From: Akkermansia muciniphila
GTDB taxonomy: Bacteria; Verrucomicrobiota; Verrucomicrobiia; Limisphaerales; UBA9464
Length of the DNA stretch: 64,000 nucleotides
NCBI GenBank assembly: GCA_945861565.1
Contig: CAMAUY010000004.1
Location: forward strand, 1-64,000
Reading direction: 5' to 3'
Position 1 is the stretch's first letter. Every line of letters begins with the position of its first letter. A program made the position numbers and the translations under genes. The notes beneath the pieces were generated by a model that was given only the letters and a program-made list of their open reading frames with translations, searched no databases and was not told where the DNA came from. Of the stretch, positions 9,548-19,215 are shown piece by piece.

Positions 9548-12136
9548 CTAATCGACGAATACAAACTCGTTCGTCAGCAAAAGCGCCTGGATATACTGTT
9601 TCCAGGTTCGTTCATCGGGTGCCGCACCGAGAAACTCCGCCGCCCGTGCGTGGTCGGAGGTGGACGCGGGCCGCAGAAAAAGCACTGCGTGGAGCCGCTC
9701 GATTCGTGCGCGCAGCGACGGCAGTTCAGCGACGTCGCCACGACGCCCCAAGGCTGCCGCGCATTGGGCCACGAAATCATTGTTCATCAAATAGAGCGCC
9801 TGCGGCGCGACCGTTGTATCCATCCGCTGCGGGCAACTCGTCGAGGGGCTCGGAAAGTCGAACGTAGTCCGCACCGGAGGCACGTCCATGCGATTGACAA
9901 ACGTGTAGACCGTGCGTCGCGGCACAGCAGCATCCGTGGGCGCACCGCCGGCCTTCGGGTCTAGCAGTCCCGCCACGAAGAGAAAGGCGTCCCGCTGGGT
10001 TTCGAAATCATGCCGGCGGCGATTCATGCGAGAGAGTAATCGATTCTCAGGGTCCTCTGTCACCGCACGGTCCTCGGGGCGGAGGGCGACAGCGTCACCG
10101 TTTATCCGGCTCATAACGTTCGGGGTCCTCTGGCTTGCCCGCTGATAGGTCGCGCTGTTCAAAATCAACCGGTGCAAGCACTTCACCCGCCAACCGCTGC
10201 GAATGAACTCACCGGACAGCCAGTCGAGTAGGGCGGCGTGCGACGGGGGCTCGCTGCGCAATCCGAAATCGCTCGGAGTCGTCACCAGCCCGGCACCGAA
10301 GTGATGGCCCCAAACGCGGTTCACGAACACTCGGGCGGCCAGCGGTTGATTGGTGCTGACGATAGCGCTGGCCATTTCGAGCCGTCCGCTCCCCTGTTGA
10401 AAGGCGTGGCCGGTCGGGTCCAGGAAACCCGGGAATCGGCGCGCCACCGACGCGCCCTGCCGATTGGGATTGCCGCGCAGAAAGATACGCGGCTCATAGG
10501 CCACCGGAGTATCCTGCAAGACCATCGCCCGCGCGGGAGCCTCCGGGGCATTCATCAGCCATTGCTCCAGGCTCGTGAGCAATTTCTGGAATTCGCCCTG
10601 GCTGGCTCGGTCCGGCAGCAACGAAAGAAAGCCCCAGTCCAGCTGTGCCGGCACGTCGGGCGGTGCCTCCGGACCATGGAGAATACGCCACAAATCCTGG
10701 TCCGCGGCCTCCGGCAACCGCGCCGGGGACGCGACGGTGCCCCGCACGAGGTTTGTCCGGTTTTCCTGCCATTGCTGTTCCGCGGCATCGAGCACCACGG
10801 CATAGCGAGCCGCCACGTCTTTCATGGTGTGCGGCGGAGACGTCGCGAATGCGGCCGCCACCCGAGGATTCAGCCGCTGTCTGCTGGCACCCATTAACAT
10901 CGAGTGCATGCCTATGGCCTTCGCGGAGAAATCGGCGTCATCGAGATCGGCAAAGCGAATCCACGGCTCCCAGATGGGATCCGTCGGGCTCGCTCGCTCG
11001 ATCAACGAGCGCCATCGGGAGATGACCACCGGATTGATGTCATCGGGGTCGGCAATGAGCATGAAACTCTCGGTTGCGGGTTGATGGCGTTGGGCATGAA
11101 CGGCCATCAGTGAATCTGCGATCCGGGCCCGGGATTTTTTGACGATTTCGTCATGCTTCCGCTCCACAAAATCGCGCAACCGCCGTTCCCGGGCGATCAA
11201 TTCAATTTCGAATCCCTCGGAGATCTCGGTCAGCGCGCGGACTTCGATCACCGGCGGCACCAAAGGCTCGCTCGCGCTGCGGAACACACCATAGAGCCCA
11301 TAATAATCGGCCGTGGTGATCGGATCGAACTTGTGATCATGACATCGCGCGCACCCGACGGTTAGGCCGAGCAGGCCGCGAAATGTGACATCGATCCGAT
11401 CGTCCAGGATGTCATGGAGGTTGTTGGAAAAATGATCCCCAACCGTCACAAATCCAAGAGCCGCCAATGCCCGGGGATCACCCTGGAGATCCAGTTGATC
11501 GGCGGCGAGTTGTTCCAGTATGAAGCGGTCGAACGGCTTATCCTCGTTGAAGGCGCGGATCACGTAATCGCGATACGTCCAGGCCCACGGATACGTTTTC
11601 TCCTCAAAAAACACATACCCCTTGTTGTCCGCATAGCGGGCCACGTCGAGCCAATGCCGGCCCCATCGCTCCCCGTAATGGGGCGACGCCAGCAGGCGAT
11701 CCACCACGCGTGCGAAGGCGCTCGGCGAATCGTCGGTAAGAAAGGAATCCACTTCCTCCGGAGTCGGTGGCAGGCCGATGAGATCAAACGTGGCGCGCCG
11801 CAGCAGCGTCCGTTTGTCGGCGAGGGGCGAGGGTTGCAGCCGGCTCTGCTCCAGTTTTTCCAGGATGAATGAGTCGACGGGTGTCGCCGCCCGCTCCGGT
11901 TGGCTCACCCTGGGCGGTCGAAGGGCGGGAATCGGTTGGAAAGCCCAGTGAGTGCGAACCCGCTTCAGGTCCGGGCGAACGGCTTCACTTCCCGCCGCGG
12001 AGACGTGGAAAGTCCCGAGCTCAAACCAGGCAATGGCCAGCATAACCAGCCCCGCGGTTAAAGTGAACCCGGACGGGATCGCCTCATGCCACGCCAAACC
12101 CGGTAGGCGGACGAAAGGGCGGGAGTGGGCGATCAT
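9548..12136 (-). CDS. DUF1549/DUF1553 (PSCyt2/PSD1) cytochrome-like exported protein
   Basis: The product has 862 residues and a hydrophobic N-terminal segment near residues 23-40. The DUF1549 (PSCyt2) domain runs from about 85 to 280, with FDLIGLPPTPEEVDSFL, YGERWGRHWLDVARYAD and a CxxCH haem-type motif at 262-266 (CARCHDHKFDP). The DUF1553 (PSD1) domain fills the C-terminal third, with NQPLAARVFVNRVWGHHFGAGLV, DFGLRSEPPSH, ENRLLSRMNRRRH and PQALYLMNNDFV. The usual N-terminal PSCyt1 cytochrome domain is absent. It is the first gene of a two-gene operon with the DUF1501 gene 8 bases downstream. Likely periplasmic or surface. Haem binding is inferred from CxxCH only. Confidence 0.92.
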   Translation of the reverse strand: MIAHSRPFVRLPGLAWHEAIPSGFTLTAGLVMLAIAWFELGTFHVSAAGSEAVRPDLKRVRTHWAFQPIPALRPPRVSQPERAATPVDSFILEKLEQSRLQPSPLADKRTLLRRATFDLIGLPPTPEEVDSFLTDDSPSAFARVVDRLLASPHYGERWGRHWLDVARYADNKGYVFFEEKTYPWAWTYRDYVIRAFNEDKPFDRFILEQLAADQLDLQGDPRALAALGFVTVGDHFSNNLHDILDDRIDVTFRGLLGLTVGCARCHDHKFDPITTADYYGLYGVFRSASEPLVPPVIEVRALTEISEGFEIELIARERRLRDFVERKHDEIVKKSRARIADSLMAVHAQRHQPATESFMLIADPDDINPVVISRWRSLIERASPTDPIWEPWIRFADLDDADFSAKAIGMHSMLMGASRQRLNPRVAAAFATSPPHTMKDVAARYAVVLDAAEQQWQENRTNLVRGTVASPARLPEAADQDLWRILHGPEAPPDVPAQLDWGFLSLLPDRASQGEFQKLLTSLEQWLMNAPEAPARAMVLQDTPVAYEPRIFLRGNPNRQGASVARRFPGFLDPTGHAFQQGSGRLEMASAIVSTNQPLAARVFVNRVWGHHFGAGLVTTPSDFGLRSEPPSHAALLDWLSGEFIRSGWRVKCLHRLILNSATYQRASQRTPNVMSRINGDAVALRPEDRAVTEDPENRLLSRMNRRRHDFETQRDAFLFVAGLLDPKAGGAPTDAAVPRRTVYTFVNRMDVPPVRTTFDFPSPSTSCPQRMDTTVAPQALYLMNNDFVAQCAAALGRRGDVAELPSLRARIERLHAVLFLRPASTSDHARAAEFLGAAPDERTWKQYIQALLLTNEFVFVD

Positions 12137-12213
12137 GATATTTCACCGCGAGTCTGGGCTGGACGCAGACGTCAATGAGGTCTTCAAGGAAGGTGGCGGC
12201 CAAGGAGGGAACA

Positions 12214-12420
12214 TTACGATCCGATAGATTCCATCTGCATCCGGCCCAGTTTTTCAGCGGAGACTCTCTTGGAGAGATACAACATTTCGATTCCGACCAC
12301 TTTTCCCTCGGCGTTGTTATCCAGAATTACACCTGGCGAAATTTCCTCGCTCTCGGCGGCAGGTGTATCGTCAAGATCCAGATATAGGGCATCCGCGTCG
12401 CGATCAATGGTGAGCTTCAT
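12214..12420 (-). CDS. DUF2283 family small protein
   Basis: This 68-residue protein matches DUF2283 across its whole length: MKLTIDRDADALYLDLDD, then EEISPGVILDNNAEGKVVGIEMLYLSKRV. The family is small, cytoplasmic and often found beside mobile or toxin-antitoxin-like genes; its function is not established. Its start codon lies inside the end of the ribbon-helix-helix remnant just upstream (17-base overlap), so the two may be translationally coupled. The stop is about 80 bases beyond the start of the DUF1553 gene. Confidence 0.85.
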   Translation of the reverse strand: MKLTIDRDADALYLDLDDTPAAESEEISPGVILDNNAEGKVVGIEMLYLSKRVSAEKLGRMQMESIGS

Positions 12421-12526
12421 AATTGGCCTTTCTGACTTCCGCTTGGGAAACTTGCCAGAGCGCGGCGAGACTCCGGATGCGTTTGGACGTGGCGTCGTCC
12501 AAGGCGAAGGTACTGCGATGGATCAT
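12404..12526 (-). pseudogene. Truncated ribbon-helix-helix antitoxin-like reading frame
   Basis: This 40-codon frame starts at the ATG at 12526-12524 and stops at 12406-12404. It begins MIHRSTFALDDATSKRIR and continues SLAALWQVSQAEV, the pattern of a short N-terminal strand followed by helix 1 and the start of helix 2 of ribbon-helix-helix repressors. Homology stops at SQAEV, where a normal protein continues with further helix residues. The last 10 codons read into the DUF2283 gene. It is probably the 5' half of an antitoxin gene whose 3' half was lost when it was joined to DUF2283. Too short to be sure. Confidence 0.5.
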
Positions 12527-12913
12527 GGTTGCCACACCATCACGCGTACCATCATCCAGAGGTGTCGTCAAGATGCGCGTCTGCGCTACAGATGCGTGTC
12601 GACGCGTAAGGAGTCCCAGTCGGATTCATCGGGGCCATCAACCATTCCATACGGCGGATTCTATTTGCGACATCTGCTGCAGCTCAATCGTCGTCACCCC
12701 AGCACTCTACTTCCTTCACGAGGCAACGCAACGCTGATGTGGCGAACGACCCAAGCTCCCGTGTACTCCGAACTTGTTGGAGACGGTAGCGGACGCCGCG
12801 CAGCGGCCCTATCCGCCCGCTGGACGCGGGCGGGGTTGTCGCAGCGCGACAACCTCTACCAACAACTTCGGGATGCGCCCTTCAGCGAGTGCCGAATGCC
12901 CGCACGCCCTCCC
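12527..12913. other. Intergenic region with tandem hairpins
   Basis: There is no convincing gene between the end of gnd and the small DUF2283 locus. The region holds an imperfect hairpin around 12578-12597 (gcgtctg with cagatgc across a 5-base loop) and the block of three adjoining hairpins listed separately. Any of these could act as the gnd transcript end, but no T-run follows them. Confidence 0.5.
12795..12854. repeat. Three tandem hairpins (REP/BIME-like)
   Basis: Three palindromes lie side by side: gccgc-gca-gcggc at 12795-12807, ccgcccgc-tggac-gcgggcgg at 12813-12833 and ggttgtcg-cagcg-cgacaacc at 12834-12854. The last two are perfect 8-bp stems with 5-base loops and no base between them. 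The arrangement is that of a REP-like extragenic element, or of a structured RNA 3' end. No protein is encoded. Confidence 0.6.
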
Positions 12914-14368
12914 TCACGCATTGTATGTGGAACTGGACACTCGCCCTCCGTGACCCGTCCAGTTGGTGTGGAAAAACTGGCCGCGTGGCTGGTCGATCCG
13001 CTCGTAAGTATGAGCACCGAAATAGTCCCGCTGCGCCTGGAGCAGATTTGCCGGAAGCCGGGCGGTGCGATACCCATCGAAAAAGCTGAGAGCGGTGCTG
13101 AACGCAGGAACCGGAATCCCTTTTTTCGCGGCCATCGAGACCACATTCCGCCATCCCTTTTGGCATTTCTTGATCTCGCCCCGGAAATAATCGTCGAGCA
13201 ACAGGTTCGCGAGCTTGGGGTTTCCGTCGTAAGCCTCCTTGATCCGAATCAGGAAACGGGACCGGATGATGCATCCACCGCGCCACATCAGCGCGATGCC
13301 GCCGTAATTCAAATTCCATCGATACTCGGCCGCCGCCGCCCGCAGCAGCATATAGCCTTGCGCATAACTGACGATCTTCGACGCATACAGAGCGTATCGG
13401 ATGTCTTCGACAAATTTGGCACGGTCCCCACGAATTGCCGGCCGCGGACCCTTGAGCTTGCGGGCGGCCTTGACCCGCTCCTCCTTCATCGAACTGACGC
13501 AGCGCGCAAAAACCGCCTCGGCGATGAGTGTCACCGGTTGGGCCAACTCGGCTGCATTCACCACCGTCCACTTGCCCGTCCCCTTCTGGCCTGCCGCATC
13601 GAGAATCTTGTCCACCAGGGGTTGGCCGTCGGCGTCCTTAAACTTGAGAATGTCCCGCGTGATCTCGATGAGGAAGCTGTCGAGCTCCCCTTCGTTCCAG
13701 GCGGAAAAGACGGCGTGCATTTCATCGGCTGTCATCCCGAGTCCGTCCCGCATCAAGTGATAGGCCTCGCCGATCAACTGCATGTCGCCGTACTCGATTC
13801 CATTGTGAATCATCTTCACATAGTGGCCTGCGCCTCCCTCTCCAACCCAGTCGCAGCAGGGGGCACCGCCTTCGACCTTGGCGGCGATTCCCTGAAAGAT
13901 CGGCTTCACATGAGGCCACGCCGCGGAACTTCCACCCGGCATGATACTCGGTCCCCGCCGGGCACCTTCCTCGCCTCCCGAAACCCCGGTTCCTATAAAA
14001 TGGATTCCTCGCGCCGCCAACGATGCCACGCGCCGGTTGGTGTCAGTGAACAGGGAATTGCCGCCGTCAATCACGATGTCGCCCGCTTCCAAGTGGGGCA
14101 GCAATTGATCGATAAATTCATCCACCGGGGCCCCCGCCTTGACCATCAACATCACTCGGCGCGGTTTCTTCAAAGCCGCGACGAGCTCCGGAATGGAATG
14201 GGCACCGACAACGCGTGAGCCTTTTGCCTCGTTGGCGAGGAATTCATCCACTTTGGAGACCGTCCGGTTATAGGCCACGACCGTGAAGCCGTGATCGTTC
14301 ATATTGAGGATCAGGTTCTGGCCCATTACGGCCAGACCAATCAGTGCGATATCGCCCTGGGGTTGCAT
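12914..14368 (-). CDS. gnd: 6-phosphogluconate dehydrogenase, decarboxylating
   Basis: This cytoplasmic enzyme of the oxidative pentose phosphate pathway converts 6-phosphogluconate plus NADP+ to ribulose 5-phosphate, CO2 and NADPH. The product has 484 residues, the normal length for the long (E. coli-like) form. Visible features are the Rossmann start ALIGLAVMGQNLILNMNDHGF with YNRT (NADP preference), the DGGNSLFTDTNRR loop, GTGVSGGEEGARRGPSIMPGG, the catalytic-lysine region GHYVKMIHNGIEYGDMQLI, and a complete all-helical C-terminal domain ending HTNWTGHGGRVSSSTYNA. The start is ATG at 14368. It is the last gene after the ABC exporter operon, 117 bases downstream, and probably has its own promoter. 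Confidence 0.97.
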   Translation of the reverse strand: MQPQGDIALIGLAVMGQNLILNMNDHGFTVVAYNRTVSKVDEFLANEAKGSRVVGAHSIPELVAALKKPRRVMLMVKAGAPVDEFIDQLLPHLEAGDIVIDGGNSLFTDTNRRVASLAARGIHFIGTGVSGGEEGARRGPSIMPGGSSAAWPHVKPIFQGIAAKVEGGAPCCDWVGEGGAGHYVKMIHNGIEYGDMQLIGEAYHLMRDGLGMTADEMHAVFSAWNEGELDSFLIEITRDILKFKDADGQPLVDKILDAAGQKGTGKWTVVNAAELAQPVTLIAEAVFARCVSSMKEERVKAARKLKGPRPAIRGDRAKFVEDIRYALYASKIVSYAQGYMLLRAAAAEYRWNLNYGGIALMWRGGCIIRSRFLIRIKEAYDGNPKLANLLLDDYFRGEIKKCQKGWRNVVSMAAKKGIPVPAFSTALSFFDGYRTARLPANLLQAQRDYFGAHTYERIDQPRGQFFHTNWTGHGGRVSSSTYNA

Positions 14369-14485
14369 GCTTGAAGAAAATGTTAATGCGTTGCCTGTAC
14401 CGGAACCTGTAATGCGAACTTCGAATTCCAGGAGCCGCGACGGTACCCGGGGCGGCCAAACAGAAAAGCAGGATTTTGCGACCCG

Positions 14486-15736
14486 CTACTCGTATCGCAG
14501 GGATTCGATCGGATCCAGGTTGGCTGCCTTCCATGCGGGGTAGGTGCCGAAAACGACTCCTACGAGTGAACAGACGGCCAGACCGATCAACGCCCAATCC
14601 CAAGGGATCACCGGCGGAGTTTTCAGCGCCATTGCCCCCAGGTTCCCAGCGGCGACGCCGAGGAGCACTCCCGCGATCCCGCCGATCTCGCAGAGCACGA
14701 TCGCTTCGAGAATAAACTGGGTCATAATGTTCCGCTTCTTCGCCCCCACCGCGCGCCGGATACCGATCTCGCGCGTTCGCTCCGTCACGCTGACCAGCAT
14801 AATGTTCATGATTCCAATGCCCGCGGCCAGCAGGGCGATGCTTGCAATCACACCCGCAACCGTTCGAATCACGAGTGTGAGAGAGCGAAACTGACTGATG
14901 ATCGAATCGTTCGAGACAATTTCGAAGTCGTCCTTCTGACCCGGCGGCACTTTGCGCAATGTCCGCAGGACGGCCCGCGCCTCCTCCACCGTGTCGTCGA
15001 AGTGTGCCTGATCCCGCGCTTGAATCTGGATCTGAATCGATCGCTCCCTCCCATACCGGTCCAGGGCGGTGGAGATCGGAATCGCCATGAACGAATCCAT
15101 GCTGCGGCCAAACATCGAACCTTTGGCCTCGAGGACTCCCACGACGTTATATCCGATGCCCCGATACCGGACCGATTCGCCCAGGGGACTGCCGAAGGGG
15201 AACAACTTCTTCGCCAAATCCGCCCCCAGCACGCAGAACAAACGGGAACTGTCCACGTCACTCTCCGAAAACGCCCGGCCTTCGGTGACCGCAAGGTTGC
15301 GGGTTTCAAACGCCTCCGACGACAATCCCTGAAGGGGGATATCCGGATTCGTCTTGGCGAATCGGGAGGATGCCTCGCCCACGTCGAGATCGGCGCTGAC
15401 GCCGACCGCCTGGGCGAGTTTGAGCCGTTCCGACAACTGCCGTGCCACGGGGAGATAGAACCGGCGACGCCGCCAGTATTCCTGCTCGGTCTCGGAGTCG
15501 CCATCCACCTGAATCGCCGGGAACCGCTGCACCTGGAATGTATGGGATCCGAGTTGAGCCAACTGCTTCTCCAGATTCGACTGCAATGCGCGCAGGGCGG
15601 TCATCACCAGAATGATGGAAAACACTCCAATCAGAACTCCCAGCAGCGTGAGGGCCGAGCGCAGTTTGTGCGCGCCGACCGCTTGCAATGCCATCCCAAC
15701 GCTTTCTCGAAATTCGGTTGTGAGAGGCAGATTCAT
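14486..15736 (-). CDS. ABC transporter permease, MacB-like (FtsX domain)
   Basis: This is a 416-residue inner-membrane permease with the MacB fold: a cytoplasmic N-terminus, TM1 (residues about 22-44, TLLGVLIGVFSIILVMTA), a large periplasmic MacB_PCD domain, and three C-terminal helices. The conserved cytoplasmic loop [32 protein letters not shown] sits between TM2 and TM3. The C-terminus YPAWKAANLDPIESLRYE is typical. The longer frame to 15925 overlaps the preceding gene out of homology, so the ATG at 15736 (MNLPLTTEF) is chosen. It is the fourth gene of the adaptor-ATPase-permease-permease operon. Confidence 0.93.
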   Translation of the reverse strand: MNLPLTTEFRESVGMALQAVGAHKLRSALTLLGVLIGVFSIILVMTALRALQSNLEKQLAQLGSHTFQVQRFPAIQVDGDSETEQEYWRRRRFYLPVARQLSERLKLAQAVGVSADLDVGEASSRFAKTNPDIPLQGLSSEAFETRNLAVTEGRAFSESDVDSSRLFCVLGADLAKKLFPFGSPLGESVRYRGIGYNVVGVLEAKGSMFGRSMDSFMAIPISTALDRYGRERSIQIQIQARDQAHFDDTVEEARAVLRTLRKVPPGQKDDFEIVSNDSIISQFRSLTLVIRTVAGVIASIALLAAGIGIMNIMLVSVTERTREIGIRRAVGAKKRNIMTQFILEAIVLCEIGGIAGVLLGVAAGNLGAMALKTPPVIPWDWALIGLAVCSLVGVVFGTYPAWKAANLDPIESLRYE

Positions 15737-15759
15737 GGGACGATTGCGGGACGCGCGGG

Positions 15760-16983
15760 CTATTCCGCGCGCAGAGCCTCCACCGGATCCAGGTTCGATG
15801 CCCGCCAAGCGGGAATGAATCCGGCAATGACGCCGGTCATCACGGAGACCAATAGGGCGATCGCCACCAACCACCACGACATCTGGGCCGCCATGAACCG
15901 ATTGATGACCAGTGTCAGCGGCCACGCCACGAGGATGCCGAGGATTCCGGCGAAAAGCGTTATGAGGGCCGCTTCCACCAAGAATTGAAGGAGAATGGAG
16001 CGGCGCTTGGCACCGATCGCCTTGCGAATGCCGATCTCCTTGGTTCGCTCCGCGACGCTGACGAACATGATGTTCATAATCCCAATGCCTCCCACGAAGA
16101 GCGATAAGCTCGTGATGAAAAGGCCGACGGCTGCAATCGTGCCGCCAACCGCGCGGAAGAAGTTCAAAAACGCCTCCTGTCGGTTGATCGCAAAATCGTC
16201 CGGCAAGCCGGGCTCGATCCGACGCAGCTTCCGCATAATGCCGCGGAGTTCCTCCTCGGCATCGTCAAGCCGGGTCACGTCTTTCACCTTAACAATGATC
16301 TGGTAATCGGGCCGTTCCTGAAAGTCGCCTTCAAATCGTGTGACCGGGATCACAATCTGGTTGTCCATGTTGAACCCGGTGAAAAATGTGCCCATTTTAT
16401 CGATGACGCCCACCACCTCGTACTGGATCTCGTTCACTTTCACCCGATGTCCCAGGGGCGATTGATTGGGAAAAAACCGTTCCGCCAGATAATTGCCAAG
16501 CACACAGACATTGCGCGCCGAACTGATCTCCGCCGGACTGAACCACCGCCCCTTGGCGATGGAAAGCCCTCGGACATCAATGCTGCGATCCGTGTTGCCC
16601 ATAATCCACACGCCGCGCGCCTTCTTTTTGTCGTAAGTAACCGTTCCTCCGAAGTTCGACTCGACACTCACGGCTGCCGCCAGCGTGGCCATCCGCTCCA
16701 CGTCACGGGCATTCTGCATGGTCATCGGCCGGCGGTTTCGGACCACACGCCAGTCGTCGTTACTAAACCAGGCAAACCTCTGGATGAAAAGCGTGTCGGA
16801 TCCCAGCGTGGCAATACTCTTCTGAAACGCGTTGTTGAGTCCGTTGATCGCCGTGCCCATCAACGTCACGGTGACGATTCCGATCACGACTCCGAGCGTG
16901 GTCAGTCCCGAGCGCAACACATTGGCACGAAGAGCCGCCACCGCGATCAGAAACGTTTCCCGAAGCTCCGACGTCGTAATCAT
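15760..16983 (-). CDS. ABC transporter permease, MacB-like (FtsX domain)
   Basis: This 407-residue inner-membrane permease is homologous to its downstream neighbour. It has TM1 near residues 27-45 ([17 protein letters not shown]), a periplasmic domain with the [20 protein letters not shown] block, then the [31 protein letters not shown] loop and a C-terminus ending [18 protein letters not shown]. Its start ATG overlaps the end of the ATPase gene by 4 bases, a sign of translational coupling. Two separate permease genes suggest a heterodimeric membrane pair rather than the MacB homodimer. This is an inference from gene order. Confidence 0.93.
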   Translation of the reverse strand: MITTSELRETFLIAVAALRANVLRSGLTTLGVVIGIVTVTLMGTAINGLNNAFQKSIATLGSDTLFIQRFAWFSNDDWRVVRNRRPMTMQNARDVERMATLAAAVSVESNFGGTVTYDKKKARGVWIMGNTDRSIDVRGLSIAKGRWFSPAEISSARNVCVLGNYLAERFFPNQSPLGHRVKVNEIQYEVVGVIDKMGTFFTGFNMDNQIVIPVTRFEGDFQERPDYQIIVKVKDVTRLDDAEEELRGIMRKLRRIEPGLPDDFAINRQEAFLNFFRAVGGTIAAVGLFITSLSLFVGGIGIMNIMFVSVAERTKEIGIRKAIGAKRRSILLQFLVEAALITLFAGILGILVAWPLTLVINRFMAAQMSWWLVAIALLVSVMTGVIAGFIPAWRASNLDPVEALRAE

Positions 16984-17717
16984 GCGATCGGTGGCGGCGA
17001 GATTCCGTCCCCCACGGTCGGGGGCGTTCGGTACCGAATATTGAGTTCATCCACCGCGATTAATCCGTCCCGGAGCCGGATGACCCGGCGGGCGTGCAGA
17101 GCGACCTCTTCCTCGTGCGTCACCACGATGATGGTGTTGCCCTTACGCGAAAGCTGATCGAATAGCGCCAAAATCTCCTCGCCCGTCCGTGAGTCGAGAT
17201 TCCCTGTCGGTTCATCCGCCAGGACGATGCTGGGGTTGTTGACCAACGCGCGGGCGATCGCCACGCGCTGGCGTTGTCCGCCCGAGAGTTCATTGGGCCG
17301 ATGGTGCATGCGATTCTCGAGACCGACATGCGCCAGAGCCGATCGCGCCATCTCCCGACGCTCGCCCTTCGCCACCCCGGAATAGATCAGCGGCAATTCG
17401 ACATTATGCAAGGCATCGGATCGTGGCAGCAGATTAAAGCTCTGGAATACGAATCCGATCTCTCGATTCCGAATCTCCGCCAACTGATTGTCATTCAGCG
17501 TCGCCACGTTCTTGTCGTTCAACAGGAACTCTCCCTCCGACGGCGTGTCGAGACAGCCCAGGAGATTCATCAGCGTCGATTTGCCCGAGCCGCTCGGCCC
17601 CATGATTGCGACATACTCGCCCTTGCCAATATCCAGCGATACACCCCGCAACGCATGGACCACCTCCGAGCCCATCACGTAACGTCGGCAGAGATTGCGG
17701 ATGCGGATCAGGGACAT
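16980..17717 (-). CDS. ABC transporter ATP-binding protein, MacB/LolD type
   Basis: This 245-residue cytoplasmic ATPase energises the two permeases beside it. Walker A is GPSGSGKST (40-48), the Q-loop FQSFNLLPR starts near 91, the signature LSGGQRQR begins at 144, Walker B plus catalytic Glu is SIVLADEP (163-170), the D-loop is GNLDS, and the switch His is H201 in VVTHEE. The length and the [22 protein letters not shown] region match the MacB/LolD class that drives transport from the periplasm or inner membrane outward. It lies 42 bases after the adaptor gene and overlaps the next permease by 4 bases. Confidence 0.95.
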   Translation of the reverse strand: MSLIRIRNLCRRYVMGSEVVHALRGVSLDIGKGEYVAIMGPSGSGKSTLMNLLGCLDTPSEGEFLLNDKNVATLNDNQLAEIRNREIGFVFQSFNLLPRSDALHNVELPLIYSGVAKGERREMARSALAHVGLENRMHHRPNELSGGQRQRVAIARALVNNPSIVLADEPTGNLDSRTGEEILALFDQLSRKGNTIIVVTHEEEVALHARRVIRLRDGLIAVDELNIRYRTPPTVGDGISPPPIA

Positions 17718-17759
17718 GTCAGGTTCTGGGGTTGCTGTGCGACGGACCCGGCCGGCCGC

Positions 17760-19121
17760 TCACTTCACAGCCACTGAGGTGCGGTCCTTCTCGTTGTCAA
17801 CCTTGGCCGGCTTGTCCTCGTCAAGGTCCCGGGCAATGGCTTTGAATCCGCCGCTGACCACCTCCTGCCCTTCGGTGACCCCTTCGGTGATCTCGTAGTA
17901 GTTGTCGTCACTAATGCCCCGCTTGACCGGCAACATCGTTGCCTTCCCATCGACCACTGTAAATACGACATCAATCGGTTTCGCCCCCTCTTTCTGCCGC
18001 TTCTTTTCGGAAATCCCCAGTTGATCCGCGGCATCTTTCTCCTCCTTGGCCTTCTGCGCGCTTTTCGCATCCTTCTTCGCGTCGGGGCGGACCGTCCCCT
18101 TCGGAAGCCGGGTGGTCACACTCTGGATGGGAACCGTCAGGACATTCGTTCGATAACTCGTCTCGATATCCGCGGTGACGCTCATTCCCGGGCGGAAGAA
18201 TTCTTTCCCGGTGATCCGGATCCGGACTTCAAACTTGGTTGCCTCCTGCTGCGTGCCCATGCCTTGGGTTTTCGCCGAATTCGCAATCTGTGTCACCAGC
18301 CCGGCGAACTTCCGATTCCGGAACGAATCCACCTCGAGTCGTGCCTGCTGTCCAACGACCACCTTCACCACATCGACCTCGCCCACCTCCACCCGTGCCT
18401 CCATCTCGTCGAGATCCGCAATGGTCATGATCTCAGTCCCTGCCATCATCCCGGTTCCCACCACCCGTTCCCCAACCTCCGAGGTCAACTTCGACACCGT
18501 GCCGTCAATCGGGGATAGAATCGTCGTCTTGAGCAAATCCTCCTCGGCCTTTTTCAAGGCCGCGGAGGCCACCTGCACCAGGTGGCCCGCCGCCGTCGAA
18601 TTCGCCTGCACCACCTCGATCTGCGCCCGCGCGGTTTCCAGGGCCGTTCGGTACTCGTCATAGACCGATTCACTCAACAATTTGCGCTTGAATAGTTCCT
18701 CATTCCGACGGAACTCCGCCTCCGCCTTGCGGACATTCGCTTCGGCGGTCAGCAGGTTGGCCCGGATGGATTGATGATTGGCCTGCGAGGAATTCCGGCT
18801 TGCCTCGGCCGAATTCCGGCTGGCTTCGTAAAAATCCCGTCGGATGCGGACTAATAGGGCCCCCTTGTGCACACGCTGCCCTTCCTTGACCGGCAGATCA
18901 ATAATCTCGCCCGCAACCTCCGGACTGATCTTCACCTGCAGGAACGGCTGCACTTTGCCGGTCGCGGTGACTTTTTCCGTAACATTGCGGCGGGCGACTT
19001 TCTCGGTCTGGACAACCGTCGGCTTCTGCCTCCAGCATCCAGGACCAAAAAGAAGGATCGCCGCGACACCGAATAAGGGAAACAGCGGGCGCTGCCTCGA
19101 AAGATAAGCACGGGAAGGCAT
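17760..19121 (-). CDS. HlyD/MacA-type periplasmic adaptor protein
   Basis: This is the membrane-fusion component of a tripartite efflux or export system. The frame is open to a TTG at 19163, but the ATG at 19121 gives a proper signal peptide (MPSRAYLSRQRPLFPLFGVAAILLFGPGC), with a cysteine that may be lipidated although the lipobox is imperfect. The order is as expected: lipoyl/barrel strand VTATGKVQPFLQVKISPEVAGEI, a long coiled-coil hairpin (about residues 110-205, rich in EANVRKAEAEFRRNEEL-type heptads), the second lipoyl half ILSPIDGTVSKL, and beta-barrel and membrane-proximal domains. It is the first gene of the four-gene exporter operon. No TolC-like outer-membrane gene is in the window. 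Confidence 0.92.
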   Translation of the reverse strand: MPSRAYLSRQRPLFPLFGVAAILLFGPGCWRQKPTVVQTEKVARRNVTEKVTATGKVQPFLQVKISPEVAGEIIDLPVKEGQRVHKGALLVRIRRDFYEASRNSAEASRNSSQANHQSIRANLLTAEANVRKAEAEFRRNEELFKRKLLSESVYDEYRTALETARAQIEVVQANSTAAGHLVQVASAALKKAEEDLLKTTILSPIDGTVSKLTSEVGERVVGTGMMAGTEIMTIADLDEMEARVEVGEVDVVKVVVGQQARLEVDSFRNRKFAGLVTQIANSAKTQGMGTQQEATKFEVRIRITGKEFFRPGMSVTADIETSYRTNVLTVPIQSVTTRLPKGTVRPDAKKDAKSAQKAKEEKDAADQLGISEKKRQKEGAKPIDVVFTVVDGKATMLPVKRGISDDNYYEITEGVTEGQEVVSGGFKAIARDLDEDKPAKVDNEKDRTSVAVK

Positions 19122-19215
19122 GATGCTGAAGTGCAAGACACTCAAGGGATACGATTGTTTCAAAGAAAGCGTATCATCGCCAGCTCACAATCGAGCGTCA
19201 GGCCAGTTCCGTTGT

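Noticed and set aside
12269-14218. Plus-strand frame of 649 codons over gnd
   Set aside because: It is antisense to a strongly conserved enzyme gene and crosses the hairpin block; no family similarity.
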